A program made the translations under genes and the position numbers. From positions 248,001 through 312,000 of the forward strand of contig NW_024067850.1 of the NCBI RefSeq assembly GCF_009389715.1: a stretch of DNA of 64,000 nucleotides, written 5' to 3'. Positions 30,552 to 45,078 of the stretch are shown here, in pieces (position 1 is the first letter of the stretch; each line of letters begins with the position of its first letter). Source of the stretch: Phoenix dactylifera. Lineage: Eukaryota > Streptophyta > Magnoliopsida > Arecales > Arecaceae. The notes under the pieces are model-generated. The model was not told the origin of the DNA and made no database searches. It saw nothing but the letters and a program-made list of their open reading frames with translations.

Positions 30552-33508
30552 GGTCTTACGACTCATCAAATGCCCAACCGTAGCATTTTGACAAGTGTGA
30601 AGGATTTTGCAAAAGGTGGCTTTAAGGTCAGAAGATGAATGCATCTCTTGGTCCAGCAAGCTTATCATACATGTCATTGATGACGGGCAGTGACACACCA
30701 TACCACCAAATTTAGTAGGAATTCTATTTAATCAGCATCATATCAAGAATTCTTTCTACCTCTTCAAAGATGCTTTTAGGAGCATCCATGTTAGTATATA
30801 ATTAAAAGGATTTCAATCCTTATGTCACTAGCTGCTTATTTAAGTCATCTTGGTCATCATTATCAGAACCTAGCTTTGGCAGAAAGAAAGCAGCCTTCGA
30901 ACTAATTTTTGGGAACAAAATATTCATGCACCAAAATCCCACATGAAGGTTGCCACTCGTGGGGCCTATTATATTTATCTAGGTCCTCAGCTGAAGCGTT
31001 CATGTCTATAATTTATTGTAATTTGATCAGAGAAAGGAGGCCAGAATTTGGCTTCATTTCACTACTGCATCCTATTGCTTGGCCATAGATGTGGGATCCC
31101 CCTTGACCACTTTGTGTGGTTGAGGATTTTAAGCACTTAGAAATAAAGTTGAAGCATCTCTTATGTATCAATTAGATTGGTGAAGCGTGGGAGAGTTGCC
31201 TGGGGTACTTCAGGACATGTTATTTGCTGATTCTATTGGGTGTATTCATACTTGTGATACTTGTGATGTATAAAATACAGCAAAAAAAAAAAAAAGGAAA
31301 AAAAAAAAGGGTATAACACTTCCAGCCCAAAGGTGCATGAAAATGAGTTATGATGCGGATGTGTTTTTAGTTTGAAGGTGCCACTACCTGTTGATCTAGT
31401 TTAGGCTTTGATAATCTTGGATGCAAGAAGGGGTAGATAGGAAGTTCATTCAATGGTCACCCTGGTTCGATCAAACTGAGTTTTGAGCTAGTGATCAAAA
31501 CTAACTAATTCGGTATACAAGTCCAAAATACTTTTGATTAAAAAAAAATGGTTTCTGACATGATGGGTTTGGTGTTAAATCACCTGCTTGGCATTGAAAG
31601 TGCAACTTTCAGCTATCTCTAATTCTTATCATCATGAACCACTTTGTTTGTAGATGAATAACAGGCTTTAAATAAGAAGCTTTACTGGATAAGTAAGTAC
31701 TTTAGCGAGCATCCTTGTATGTTTTCCATTTATCCTGGAGTTTTAGTTGCAAAGAGTGCCAATTGCTTTAACTTAGCATCAAAGATTTCTAGACAAATAA
31801 ACTTTGCACCTTGCAATATTAAATATTTGGTGGTGCATCTCTCTTGCAGCCTTGCTGTCCACAACACTGGTCTTGGTTAGGCATCCAACCACACCTGCAA
31901 ACTTCTTAATCTTGTCCATCTTTTGCTCATTGCCTTGTAGGCTTTGATCCTCCTGCAAAACTTGGATGACTCAAGGATGGGATTCTGAATGGAAGGGTGA
32001 CCGGTAAAGGATCTGTTAAAGGGAACCTTGCCATCTCAAAAATAAATAAGTAAATAAATAAAACATCCATTTTATTTAACATTAGCTCTTGACTGACTTT
32101 GGTTCAACAGTGCATGAGTACTTAAGCTCGGTGAAAAAGTCCACTCATTAAATATGTGCACTAGTCTGATGAAACTCGCATAAGTGAAAGCTTTTATGGC
32201 AACAAAATAGCAGGGTACGGACAAGTCGATCTGGAGCGGTTCACGTCATACGGGAGCTTGGTCGGCGTTTTCTAACTTTGAGCCAAATAAGATTTGTTTT
32301 TTTGTATTTTTTTTGGTGAATCATACTGATAACCAAAAAAATCAAAAAAATAGGAGTTGACGGTGAGAGGGAGGGGCAGCCTTAAGAATCCCACTTAAGT
32401 GCCGGATAACAAAAGAGGCAACCCAGTCGACAACTCTATTTGCTTTTCTATAGACATGAGCGGCTCAGAATATGTTGTAATCCCTCGTTAACCTGCGGAT
32501 ATTCTACAAAAGCAAGTGTCCATCGTTGGTTTTGTATTTGCCTCAGATTTATTCGATCACCATTTTGAAATTTTCTTCATTGTAGATACTATCCACTTCC
32601 AATACGAGCTTCACATAGGTAAGATCTTTCCGGACGGCTCTCAGCTCCGCTCCATATGAACATATTAAAAATGCGTCAACCCTCAACTGTGACGAGTTTA
32701 GAATCATGACCTCTGTTTATAAAACCAACTCTTCTTCTACTACCGCCAGATTAATCTTGTTTAAGAGGTTTTTAAGAGAGCAAGGTGGGCGGTGATTTTA
32801 ATATAAGATTATCCACGTATAACCCGAGTGATCTCTATTGTTAAATCTTGATCGAACTTTTAATATGTTTATGTCATAAGCGAACAGCTCATCCGTTAGA
32901 TAAAATTGTTAATATTTGATATAAACAAAAAATATACCTTTAATTTAATTGAAGTACTATACTATACTATATACTATTTAGTAATTAATCTATCTATATT
33001 TTGAGTTTAATCGAGTTAGACACGTATGAAGCTCAACTCATTCATGTACCAAGCTGATGCTCTATATCTCAAGCTTAATTTTGATCCAAACAGGATGATT
33101 TGTTCTTGAATAGGTGATTGGTTGTGCAACTGCGATTGTTAAATAAGACTAGAGTGGGAAGTTAGTTTTAGTGGCTTTTTTTTCCAGAAATTTTTTCCCC
33201 CCTTTTTTTTTGTTACTTCTTGAGCTGTCCTTTTATTTCCATTTCCCCTATCCTGCTCTCTTTCTTTCGTTTTTTTTTTTTTTTTTTTTGGCCCCCCCTA
33301 ACTTTTTTTTTGTTTTGTTTTGCAACTATGGGTTTTGGAATCCAGTTCTAAATACAGCATGAACCCTCTGTAGCGAGGGAGGCAGATGCTTCTTGGATTC
33401 ATGGTGATAACTCTGTCGGCAGCCCATGGCCGGTTAATTTCGCCAACCGTTCCCGAAATCATTTTTAATTTAACGACTCCACATTCGTCTTGCGTGCATA
33501 AATAATGT
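30552..33508. other. SET gene 3' region and spacer
   Basis: 3' UTR-like sequence follows the stop codon. There are A-rich tracts at about 31281-31309 and a LINE relic at about 32296-32720. T-rich runs lie at 33175-33310. I see no further gene. Confidence 0.5.
32296..32720 (-). mobile_element. Degraded LINE 3' end (minus)
   Basis: T-rich runs at 32296-32320 are followed by sequence that aligns by eye with the RNase H relics at 15.9 and 39.4 kb, for example GGCAACCCAGTCGACA and TTTGCTTTTCTATAGACATG against GCCACCCAGTCAATGG and TTTGCCTTTCGATAAACATG. It is more decayed than the other copies and its 5' limit is unclear. Confidence 0.6.
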
Positions 33509-33516
33509 TATAAAAT
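33509..33516 (+). promoter_or_regulatory. Candidate TATA box of syntaxin-like gene
   Basis: TATAAAAT lies 418 bp upstream of the ATG at 33934. If used, it gives a long, purine-rich 5' UTR of nearly 400 bases. No ATG-initiated upstream frame is convincing. Confidence 0.4.
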
Positions 33517-33933
33517 AACGCCTCGGCGGCGTGTAACTTAGGTGGCTGCGGGCCCCGCACCTTTTGGTGGCTGGCGGCCCACGGCCAAATTCCCGACAGC
33601 TGTTGTGTTCGGTCGCCTCTAACCGCCGACGCCCTGCCCGTCGGCCTAGTTTCCGGACACGAAGAGAGAAAGAGAGAGGGGGAGAGGAGGACGCGGGGGG
33701 AGGGGAGAGAGAGTTCCTTCCACGCGCGGCTCTCTTCTTTGCTTCCTCTCGCTGCGTTCTGTTGCTTCTTGGGGAGAAAGCGTGCGCACTAACGAGGTCT
33801 TCTCCTTTGCTTTGCGGGGATTCTTTTGCTTCTCTTTGGAAGGAAATAATAGGGAATCGTTTTGGCTGGATGCCGGAGGTTCTCCTGCTCGCCGGGGGAA
33901 ACGGTTCTCTGTTGAAGTCTTCTCTGTTCTCCG

Positions 33934-36900
33934 ATGGCGGTGGGTACTACTTTCGACCAGTGGCGGAAAGATGTCCTCTTCTCTGCGGCGGAGGCAGTCC
34001 AGGAATCGGCAGACACGTATGTTTTCTTTGCTCTTTGCGTTTGGTGGTGCGTGGCGCTGGAATGTTGCGATTTTGATGGAAGTTTTGTTTTTAATTTTAT
34101 CAAAATCTTTTATTTTTATTGGAAAGTTTGGATTTTTACGGATGGGACCTGGGTTTCCTTTGAGAATGGAGATCGTTTTGTGTTTGATTGCTTGTCTCTG
34201 AGAGTTCTGGTGATGAATATTGTTGAAATTTGTGAGTTTTTGGCCTCCTGTACTTCTTGTTTCAGATTGGAATCTATGTATAGGATGTGGATAGGAGATC
34301 TTCGTCATGGATTTAATTCCGAGGTCTCTCATGAATTGCGTAGGGAGCTCCATACTGCTTTAGGCACTGCAAAGTGGCAGGTGGGCTTTTTATTTCCCAG
34401 ATTGTTCTATCCTTCTTCTATAGTCACTTAATCATTTCGAGAAAATTGGCGCTGATTCAGTGTCTTCGTTTTTCATTCTCAACAATTGTTATGGTTGTCT
34501 GTGCAGTTGGAGGAATTTGAGAGAGCTGTCAATTTGAGTCATGAGAATTGTTCATCAGAGGAGAGTATCATCACTAGGCGTAGGCAGTTCATATATGCAA
34601 TAGAAAACCAAATTTGTCATATAGAAAAGGCACTGAATGCTTCACTTATCGAAGAAGGGAAGCAACCACTTCGTTGGGTGCAGTTAAATGAGGAAGAACG
34701 AGATGATCTTGCTGTTTTTCTTTCTGCAGCACCAGAAATTTTGCAAGAGACAAAAAACAAAAATGTTGATTATAGTAGGGGTTCATCTGAGTTAAGAACT
34801 ATATCTGACTCTGCAAGTATTTTTAAGGATGCTGTAACAATAAATAAGGATGTGAGATATGTATTGGAAGTGGCAGCAAAAGAACCTTCTAAAAGCAAAG
34901 ATGAAGTGCGCATTCAAGGAGAACGGTTGAATGGGCAGAGGAGACCATTGAGTTCATCAGATATTGGTGCTTGGAAGATTATGATAGCTGATGAGGAGGA
35001 TGCAGATAGAAAATTAGTCGACATGAGGCCAGAGACACCAAATCATGCATCTAATCTGTGTGGTGATTTAAGGAGTGTTGAATCCTCGACGAAATTAAGG
35101 TGGTTTAGAAACAGCTTCTGGAAGGTTAAGAATGAGGAGCATCTTCAGTTTGGACAAGGTTTATCAAATTACCTCAACTTTAGGGGTATAACCTGGTTTG
35201 CTCAGGTGAGAATTTACCTTCAAACATGTGTACATGGTGTTGTTACACTAATGGTGTTTTATGAACATTGCTCGGGCTGGGTGTTTAATGCATCCCAAGA
35301 GATTCATTGAAGCTTGTATTACATTATGCTTGCTACTTATATTTTTGTACACTGGTATCTTTAGTAGGTTGGACATTCAGTTCGGTAATGCTCCTTGTCT
35401 GATTGAGGATTTGAAGTTCAATTGACCTTATTCTATGTTTTGATTCATTTTTTGGGCTAAAAGGATTTCGATGGGCCATAGCAATCCCCTGAATCAGACT
35501 GTTATTTTTGGGTTTGAGCAGGGAATCAGTGGGTTGACTGAAAGAAGCAGGGATTGCTTTACTAGTTGCAAAGAAGATTCTAAAGCTTTCAGTGTTCGGC
35601 AACTTTCTGGAAGGGTGAATGGACTCCAACGGCATATACAGGGCTCACAGTATCACATGCAGTTTGGTCGTTCTCTCCAAGTCACTTTCTTGCTTGTGCT
35701 GAGTATTGTTTTAATTGGTCAGTTCAATCTTCTTTTTTTTTTGCCAAAGCAGATGAATTTTATTTATCATGATGAACTATTAGGTTGTATGTGATGTTTT
35801 AATTAACTGAATAATATAATCTACCTTCTAATACTGATTGTATCGTTTCCATAAAGAACTGCATAATGTATGAAGTTTTAACTGGTGAAATGGGGATAGT
35901 ATTCCCGTCTATTCTTAAACAGTATTTACTTGAGGACATGGAGTTTTGTGTTCAGACAGTAGACAGGTTGGCTCTATCAAGTTTCTTGTTTGATTCGATG
36001 AAGTTGGAAATGCATTAGTTTAGTATCTCGTACAGTTACTGATTTATAACTTAGTGCGTTCGAGAAGAAGTTAGTGTTGTAAGCTGATTCTTTATTAAGA
36101 CAGAGTAAATTGCATTCTTCTCTCCTTGTTTTCTGGAAAATTCATCAATTACATAACTTTTGGATATGAAAAGTGAAGCCTAAATGTAGTATTCTCAGAT
36201 ATTCCATCTATGACACATCCCTGACCGAAACATAAGCCTGAAAGACTCAGTCTGTAGCTTTATTAAAAAAAAATCATTAATATTTAAAGTTGAGACTTGC
36301 TATTTCAAGACCCAATAATTCAAGACTAGTAGAGCTGTTTATGGTGCAAAGCTTTCTTTTTTAGGGAAAGAGTATGGCCAGTTCAGAATCCCAGTACTTG
36401 AAAGTTGAAACTTTCATTTATCAGCATATGAAGCTGAAGCTACTTCATTTGTCAGCTAGCCACTTGTACCTAGCATTATACGTCCCTTGACATTTAGATG
36501 AAGCAAAAACTTGAGACTGCCACAGGATTAAGGGTTCATAGCTTGACCTTAATTTACCGGCATATGCTTTGATACAGCAGATTTTAATGCATATGATCGA
36601 CTGGACATTTCCCAAGTATAAATCTGGCTTGGTTGATTGATTACATGTATGGTTCTGTTATCCATCTCTGTAAGATTTTTTGAAAAGTCACTACTAATTT
36701 TTCAAGTTTGAGAGAAAAGATAGCTGGTTATGTTGGGCTGCTTTTGATTGGGTCTGTATGTTGGAACCATCAAATTGACTTAGCATGACATAAATTGGCA
36801 AGTAGTTAGAGCAATAAAATGCTTGAATTCATACACATTTTGAGAATTATTCATATATTAATCTTGTCTATATTGGTACTACGCATTAGGTAGTCCCTCT

Positions 36901-37646
36901 TAGGACTATGAAGAGTGACATAATTTAATCAATGTATCTAGGTTTTTATTAGTTGCTGACCATATTTATATTGATTGAACAAACCTTGTCATCAAGCATC
37001 AACTTCTAAGTGGATTGAGAAGCCCAAATTTCATACAGGGATCAAAATTACCGCAACACATTGAATAACATTTAAGCAGACATGGCATAAAATGTTTGTG
37101 TAAGACACGTTTAGATGCACACAAGCCAATGCCTGCAGGGACAGTGGAAGAGTATCTCTTTTTTCAATAGTACTCCCTAAATGATTTCCTCCTTATCCTT
37201 TAGCAATTTTACCTCTTTTAGTACATCTCAGGTTGTCTAACAAATTAGAAGACCTTTTATGGTAGTGATGCAATTATGTGATTTATTATTTCAGACTCTG
37301 AAGGGCCTGGAGTATCAAACATAAGTATCATATTTAAATTCATATTGTGCACTGCTAGGAAAACTGTACAATATCAAGGTCAGACTTCATGATATACTTG
37401 CACCAAATCAGTTTTTGACTGTGAAAAGTGCTTCCAGAAAGACTGAGGCTTTTATCATGGGACTTTGAGATCACTTATGCGATATTTGATGTAAAGTGAG
37501 GAATTGGGATTTTGATTTTTTGCGTCAAATGCAGCAAATTATTTAAGAGAATTTGAATCTGTAGACATATAATGAGCTTTGTTGAGTGTATGCTAAGCTT
37601 CTTCTCTTTATTGTTTCCAGTACCATTTGTTCTCTACTCAACATGA
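33934..37646 (+). CDS. Tail-anchored protein with syntaxin-6 N-terminal domain
   Basis: Exons: 33934-34016, 34266-34380, 34507-35205, 35522-35717, 37621-37646, all GT-AG with matching phases, giving 372 residues. Residues 1 to about 105 match the syntaxin-6 N-terminal three-helix domain (FDQWRKDVLFSAAEAVQ, LHTALGTAKWQLEEFERAV, ITRRRQFIYAIENQI). The middle is charged and looks disordered. The C terminus ends in a single membrane segment (VTFLLVLSIVLIVPFVLY) followed by Ser-Thr, that is a tail anchor, implying a role at Golgi or endosomal membranes. I see no clear Qc-SNARE heptad motif before the anchor. The last exon codes for only eight residues plus the stop, after a 1.9-kb intron, and this join is the least certain. 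It resembles the plant 'syntaxin/t-SNARE family' proteins. Confidence 0.85.
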
Positions 37647-39313
37647 AGGGGCTTCTGTGAGCTGCTGGCTGAAGCGGAGGTACTTATCCTTTCCTGTACC
37701 AATGTGAGGCAGTAAATTCAGTTGTCATTAGTAGCAAACTATTTCCCTGGTTATCCAAGAGCCAAGTGCAGAGATGGCAGGCTCTTTGTTTAGTCTGATT
37801 CGAAACCATCTCGGACAATATTTCAGGAGATTCTCGTTGTATTCATATTTTTGAGAGGTGTTTCTGCTCTTGTAGCTCTCATGGAGAGCCTCAGATATCA
37901 ACTCGATTGTTCTTTAAGTAGCTTATCGAAACCATGAAGGGTGCACGTCACCTCCATATTTGGAGCAGTGTACTGATATTTTAGATCATGTATATCAGAT
38001 TTTTCATCTGTAGGCTCTGTTCAGAATAGTGGGATTGCGGGAAAAATTGCATTGCACAAAACTTCTACCCCTGTGGGGAGTTAAATTGTCTTCTCTTATT
38101 CTCTCTTTTCAAATGATACAGATGATCAAACGGCGCTCTTGAAGTCAAATGGATACTGCAGCCTCTATCTCTACTATTTTCTTGTTAGTTCAACACAAGC
38201 TGCTTGGCTCGAAAAAGAAAAATTCATCACAAGATGCTATCAAGGATTTCACTTCTTGGATAAGGAGAAAGCAAATGAGATCCAGTCATCCATTAACATG
38301 TTCTCGCTATACCAACAGATGTGATGGTGCAGTTGTGCTAAAATATAGTAATGCGAGTCTGTTTGTTTATAATGCATATTTTGCCAAGTGTGTCATTTGC
38401 CTGCTTGTATTAGATTGCTCGGCCAATTTAACTACAGGCATCTCCTAGATAAAATTTATAAGAAGCATAAATTGAGGAAAAAGATATGGCTTGTGACTGA
38501 AATGTGAAAGTTTATGTGATGATGTTTGATATCTTCGACATCGTGCGGGAATTGCTTCCGCCGAGATTATGGATTAGACCTTAGAATTCCAAAGCTTTGA
38601 GCTCTGTGCTCATGGCAAGGCTGTTGCACCTAGTCAGATTGCGGTTCGGAAGTCCTCTTAAGCATCAAAAGTGATCAGCTGAAACTCGAGGAGCTGTTTA
38701 AGTAATTTTATCAAAGTACTTAGATGACCATCTCTAGCTTTAAGCACTTCTCAGAGGACGTCCTGTATTACCTCCATGATCCAAGAGTCAGGTAGCGTTA
38801 TTACTGCATTGCGGTGAGAGGATGAAAACATTGCCGGTTGATGGCATTTCAACCTATGAGCGAGTGGCACTCAGCAGCCAACTTCAAAGCAGTGATGACG
38901 ATAAAAATGCCTCATCCATGAAAATTTTGCAGTCACAAGATTTCATTGGAGATTAATTGAGCTAACACTCAGGGCCAGTTCGGTGTGCGATGAATAATTC
39001 TAATCAGAATTTTTAGGGCCTGTTCAAGAGATGTTACCGTTGGAAAGAAGAAAGGGTTTTTGTAATTAGAGAAGATTTAGGGTCATAGAATTCTTAAAAT
39101 GGGAGGACAAGATAAATTGGCTTCCACATTGAAGTCTTCCTCTTGATTGTTCATTTCATTCCTCATGGTTGTTCTCTAACGTGAGCCTTGTCCCGAGCAG
39201 AAGTTTGTTTGGCCATCCAAATACCTACTTAAGAACCACTCAGGCAAAGCGTAATGCTCAATAGGGTCGTCAAAGCACTATGACTGCTTATGGATATAAG
39301 ATATGATATTAAG
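37647..39313. other. 3' region of syntaxin-like gene and spacer
   Basis: This is probable 3' UTR followed by spacer. Overlapping short frames at 38139-38448 match nothing I know. Confidence 0.4.
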
Positions 39314-39314
39314 G

Positions 39315-39890
39315 TTTTTTTTTTTTTTTTAACCGGCTTCTCACACTCTACGTATATGAGTACAACCAACAAAATTAGAAAAAAGAAGCTAGCTAAACTG
39401 GTCAGAAACGTCCTCCTAGTTCACCCAGAGGAAGCCTCCAAAGTGATGCGCCGCATAGGAGGCCACCCAGTCAATGGCTGTGTTTGCCTTTCGATAAACA
39501 TGTGCAGCCCTAAAAGCGCCACAGTCCTCGGTTATCCTCCGTATATCCTGGATCAGAGACAGCCTATCCATCACGATATGCCGCTCGCAGATTATTCCCT
39601 CGATCACAGAGGCCGAGTCACCCTCCAAATAAATATACTCGGCACCTAAAGTGCGCCTCGCATAGACGACACCCTTCCATGCTGCTCACAACTCCACTCT
39701 AATGACCGAGGTGTCGTAGATCCGTCACCCTCCAACCGTCACAAATCTGGAGTGGTGGTCTCTAATAACAAATCTAATACCTCCCCTCTCGCCCTGCTCC
39801 GCAGCACTGCTATCAAAGTTCATCTTAAAAAAACTAGGAGGTGGGGGCTTCCAAGAAATAAGAATGAACCTATTTGACATTGTTTCTAGA
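39315..39890 (-). mobile_element. 5'-truncated LINE (RNase H end), minus
   Basis: A T-run at 39315-39330 (the poly(A) tail on the minus strand) is followed by an RNase H relic read on the minus strand: MEGDSASVIEGII, LSLIQDIRRI, HVYRKANTAIDWVASYAAHH. It is clearly related to the 15.9-kb copy. I found no target duplication, so the right limit near 39890 is approximate. Confidence 0.8.
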
Positions 39891-42383
<2,493 letters not shown>

Positions 42384-43107
42384 GGTTTAGGAGCCGCTTT
42401 CTGGCATGTAAAATTCTAGTAGTTTAGATTAGGGTTTTTGTGCTTTGTAATTAGCGGCTAGGGTGTGCTTGAGATGGCATGTTCTTGTGGGATAATTGAA
42501 TGATTGCCCTTGAATTAGGGTTTCAGGTGATGTAATCTTCTGGAATTGTTAATGGTAGCAAGCAATTATTGTCCTCAAATATCTTGTGGTTTCTCCTCAT
42601 GCTCTCTAACTCGTTGGAGGCCCAATTGTTATTTGGACGGAGTTTTTGCCTAATTCCGGGTTCCTTGGAGAAAGGAACTGTGTTTAATAATGATAAGAAT
42701 TACCATGCTGCTATTTTTAAAACGTCTCGTAATTGAATTCCGATTATGAATGATAGGTTTAAACCTTATCAGATGGTTGATGGCCGTTCGTTTGATCGGT
42801 GTCCGCATGGAAATTTTTATATGCCCTTCCCCACCATTTGTTAAGTTTAAACTATTCCTCCGGTGCATCAGAACTCCCCCTTTCCCCTTGCGTTTCGCGA
42901 CAAGATTAGAAACCTTCTCGATTCTCGGATCCAAGCGGAAGCAGAGGGAAAGCCAAGATTGGTCCGGCTGCGACCGAATGCCCCAAAGCCAATATCATAG
43001 CCTTTGCCATATCTCGATCGCAGAAAACATTACAGGGAAGACAGCGGAAAATTCGCTCTTAGATCTTGGTCTTGATATCCGAGTTCCAAATATTAGTAGC
43101 ATCGGCG
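42384..43107. other. H4 3' region and TML 5' region
   Basis: The H4 3' UTR is followed by about 700 bp of spacer leading to TML. No TATA box is obvious before TML. Confidence 0.4.
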
Positions 43108-45078
43108 ATGTCGTGCCTCGCCCTCTCCCTCCAGCCCGCCAACGGCGCCGACATCCTCCTCCAGACGCGCGAGTGGTTCCCCCCGGCTCGCGCCCTCGCC
43201 GCCCTCGCTGCCTTCCGGCAGACACGCCTCGCTTTCGCGGCCGTCGCCGGCCCCCACAAGCAGCAGCCAGCCGCGGCGGCGGCCGCGTCCCACACCGCTC
43301 CCGACGACCTCGACTCTGCCCTCGGTGACGACCCCCTTGCCGCCTCCAGCGGCCAGGTCGTGGTTGGCGTCGAGAGCAAGTACCGCGTCGTCTACCGCCT
43401 CGTCAACACCATCTACATCCTTGGCATCACCACCATCGACCGCGACTCCGACCGCGGCCGCACCAACAACATCTTCGAGTGCATCAATACCGTCAACCAG
43501 GCCGTCAGCGTTGTCGTCGCCGCCTGCCGCGGCGTCGATGTCACCCCCGAGAAGCTCCATCGTAAGTACCCCGAGATCTACATGGCCCTTGACATCGTCC
43601 TTCGTGGCGTCGGAAGCGTCCGCCTCGCCACCATCCTCTCCTCCATCCACGGTGACAGCATCGCCAAGATGGTCCACACCGCCATCGACGCCGAGAACCG
43701 CGTCCGCGGCGCCGATAGCTGGTCCGGCGGCGCCGAGGCCCTCTCCCTCGAGCGCCGTGCCAACCTCGACTCCTTCTCCGAGGCTTTATTCGAGCTCCCG
43801 CCGGAGACCCTCGCCGCCGGGGACGAGGTCGCCGCGACCATCGCCCCTGTCGCCGCCTCCCTCCCTGCCGACGAGCCGCAGAAGGACCAGGCCGAGGAGG
43901 TCCCAGAGGAGAAGGATCCGTTCGCCGCCAGCGAGAAGATCAACAAGCCGGAGGAGGCCCTGGTAGGAGAGTTCAAAAAGAGCAAGGATACGGCTTCCGC
44001 TGCGGCGGATCCCACGGCGGCCCTCGCCGGGCTCGAGGTTACGACGCTCCCTCCGGCCGAAGCCACGAAACCCACCTTCATCGGAGTTGAAGGGTTCGAA
44101 GGGGAATATGGTGGGATAGAGTTCGGCAATGAGGAAGCCTCCCTCTCGGAGGCATTCGAAGGTATCGGTGGCGATGCGCCATTTGGAGGTGGTCTTGATG
44201 CCTCTGAGTTCGTAACGACCACCAAGAAAGCTCCCAAGCCCCAGGGATTGAGTGGTCTTGAGTTGCTCGCTACCAGCCAGAGCACCACAGCAGAGCCTAC
44301 CGCTGCAGCTGGAGCGGGCACCCCTCTGGAGAATCTCTTGGTAACAAAGACTCAGGAGATGACAGATCCAGAGATGTACATCCATGAAGAGATCAATGGC
44401 GAACTTAGGGAGTCTTTGCTTGCCCGTGTAGGCTTGAAAGGCACCGTCTTTTTGCGAACATTGCCTCCGAAGAAGGCTGCCGGAAAGGAAACGGAGTTTT
44501 CTTTCCGTCTCGAGGGCACGTCCGGAATCAAGAGGGCTGTGCTGCAGAGTTCTCGTGTCGGTAGCCTAGAGAATGGAACGTTCCACGTTAGGACTCCTCC
44601 AATGGAAGAGCCCATTCCAATACTCAAATATAGTTTACAACCCCGGTTCACTCCTCTGCCCCTGAGGGTACGTCTAGTGAAGCGGCACAGTGGCACCCTG
44701 CTTTCGGTGATGATACAGTATGCCTCCAACCCAGCATTGCCGGCACCATTGAGCAACGTGACATTCATTGTAAAGCTACCTGTCGATCCGACACTGCTTA
44801 ATGTTTCACCAAAGGCAGTTTTAGATCGAGGGGAAAGAGTGCTGAGGTGGCACGTTCCTGATGTTCCTCTGAATGGTCCACCAGGCAAGCTGAGGGCACG
44901 AATGCCTGTCGATCAAGACTCAGCAGATGGCGAGCTTGAAGTTGTAGGTATGGTGAAATTTTCTGCTCAAGGGCCTACCACATTGTCCGGTGTATCTCTT
45001 CAGCCAGTATCTGACGGCATTGCACACTTCAATGTGGTTAGCCATAGGTTTGAGAGTGGGAGTTATTTGTATACTTGA
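43108..45078 (+). CDS. TML: TPLATE-complex muniscin-like subunit TML
   Basis: TML is a subunit of the plant TPLATE (TSET-type) adaptor complex that works with AP-2 in clathrin-mediated endocytosis at the plasma membrane. The intronless frame encodes 656 residues, near the length of known TMLs. It opens with the hallmark MSCLALSLQPANG and QTREWFPPARALAALAAF. Residues 1 to about 190 form the longin-like part (VYRLVNTIYILGITTIDRD, TNNIFECINTVNQAV). About 190-415 is an acidic, low-complexity linker with a DPF motif near residue 270, of the kind that binds adaptor ears. About 417-656 is the mu-homology domain (EMYIHEEINGELRESLLARVGLKG, split over residues 420-445, to FESGSYLYT). The ATG chosen starts the conserved MSCLAL; the longer frame upstream has no family match. 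The 5' half is extremely GC3-rich and the 3' half is not. Confidence 0.95.
   Translation: MSCLALSLQPANGADILLQTREWFPPARALAALAAFRQTRLAFAAVAGPHKQQPAAAAAASHTAPDDLDSALGDDPLAASSGQVVVGVESKYRVVYRLVNTIYILGITTIDRDSDRGRTNNIFECINTVNQAVSVVVAACRGVDVTPEKLHRKYPEIYMALDIVLRGVGSVRLATILSSIHGDSIAKMVHTAIDAENRVRGADSWSGGAEALSLERRANLDSFSEALFELPPETLAAGDEVAATIAPVAASLPADEPQKDQAEEVPEEKDPFAASEKINKPEEALVGEFKKSKDTASAAADPTAALAGLEVTTLPPAEATKPTFIGVEGFEGEYGGIEFGNEEASLSEAFEGIGGDAPFGGGLDASEFVTTTKKAPKPQGLSGLELLATSQSTTAEPTAAAGAGTPLENLLVTKTQEMTDPEMYIHEEINGELRESLLARVGLKGTVFLRTLPPKKAAGKETEFSFRLEGTSGIKRAVLQSSRVGSLENGTFHVRTPPMEEPIPILKYSLQPRFTPLPLRVRLVKRHSGTLLSVMIQYASNPALPAPLSNVTFIVKLPVDPTLLNVSPKAVLDRGERVLRWHVPDVPLNGPPGKLRARMPVDQDSADGELEVVGMVKFSAQGPTTLSGVSLQPVSDGIAHFNVVSHRFESGSYLYT

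Noticed and set aside
33564-34201. Arg/Gly-rich frames over the 5' end of the syntaxin-like gene
   Set aside because: They are shadows of the leader and first exon, and the longest starts at TTG.
43093-44888. Long antisense frames across TML
   Set aside because: Mirror images of strong GC3 bias in TML; the sense frame carries the conserved protein.
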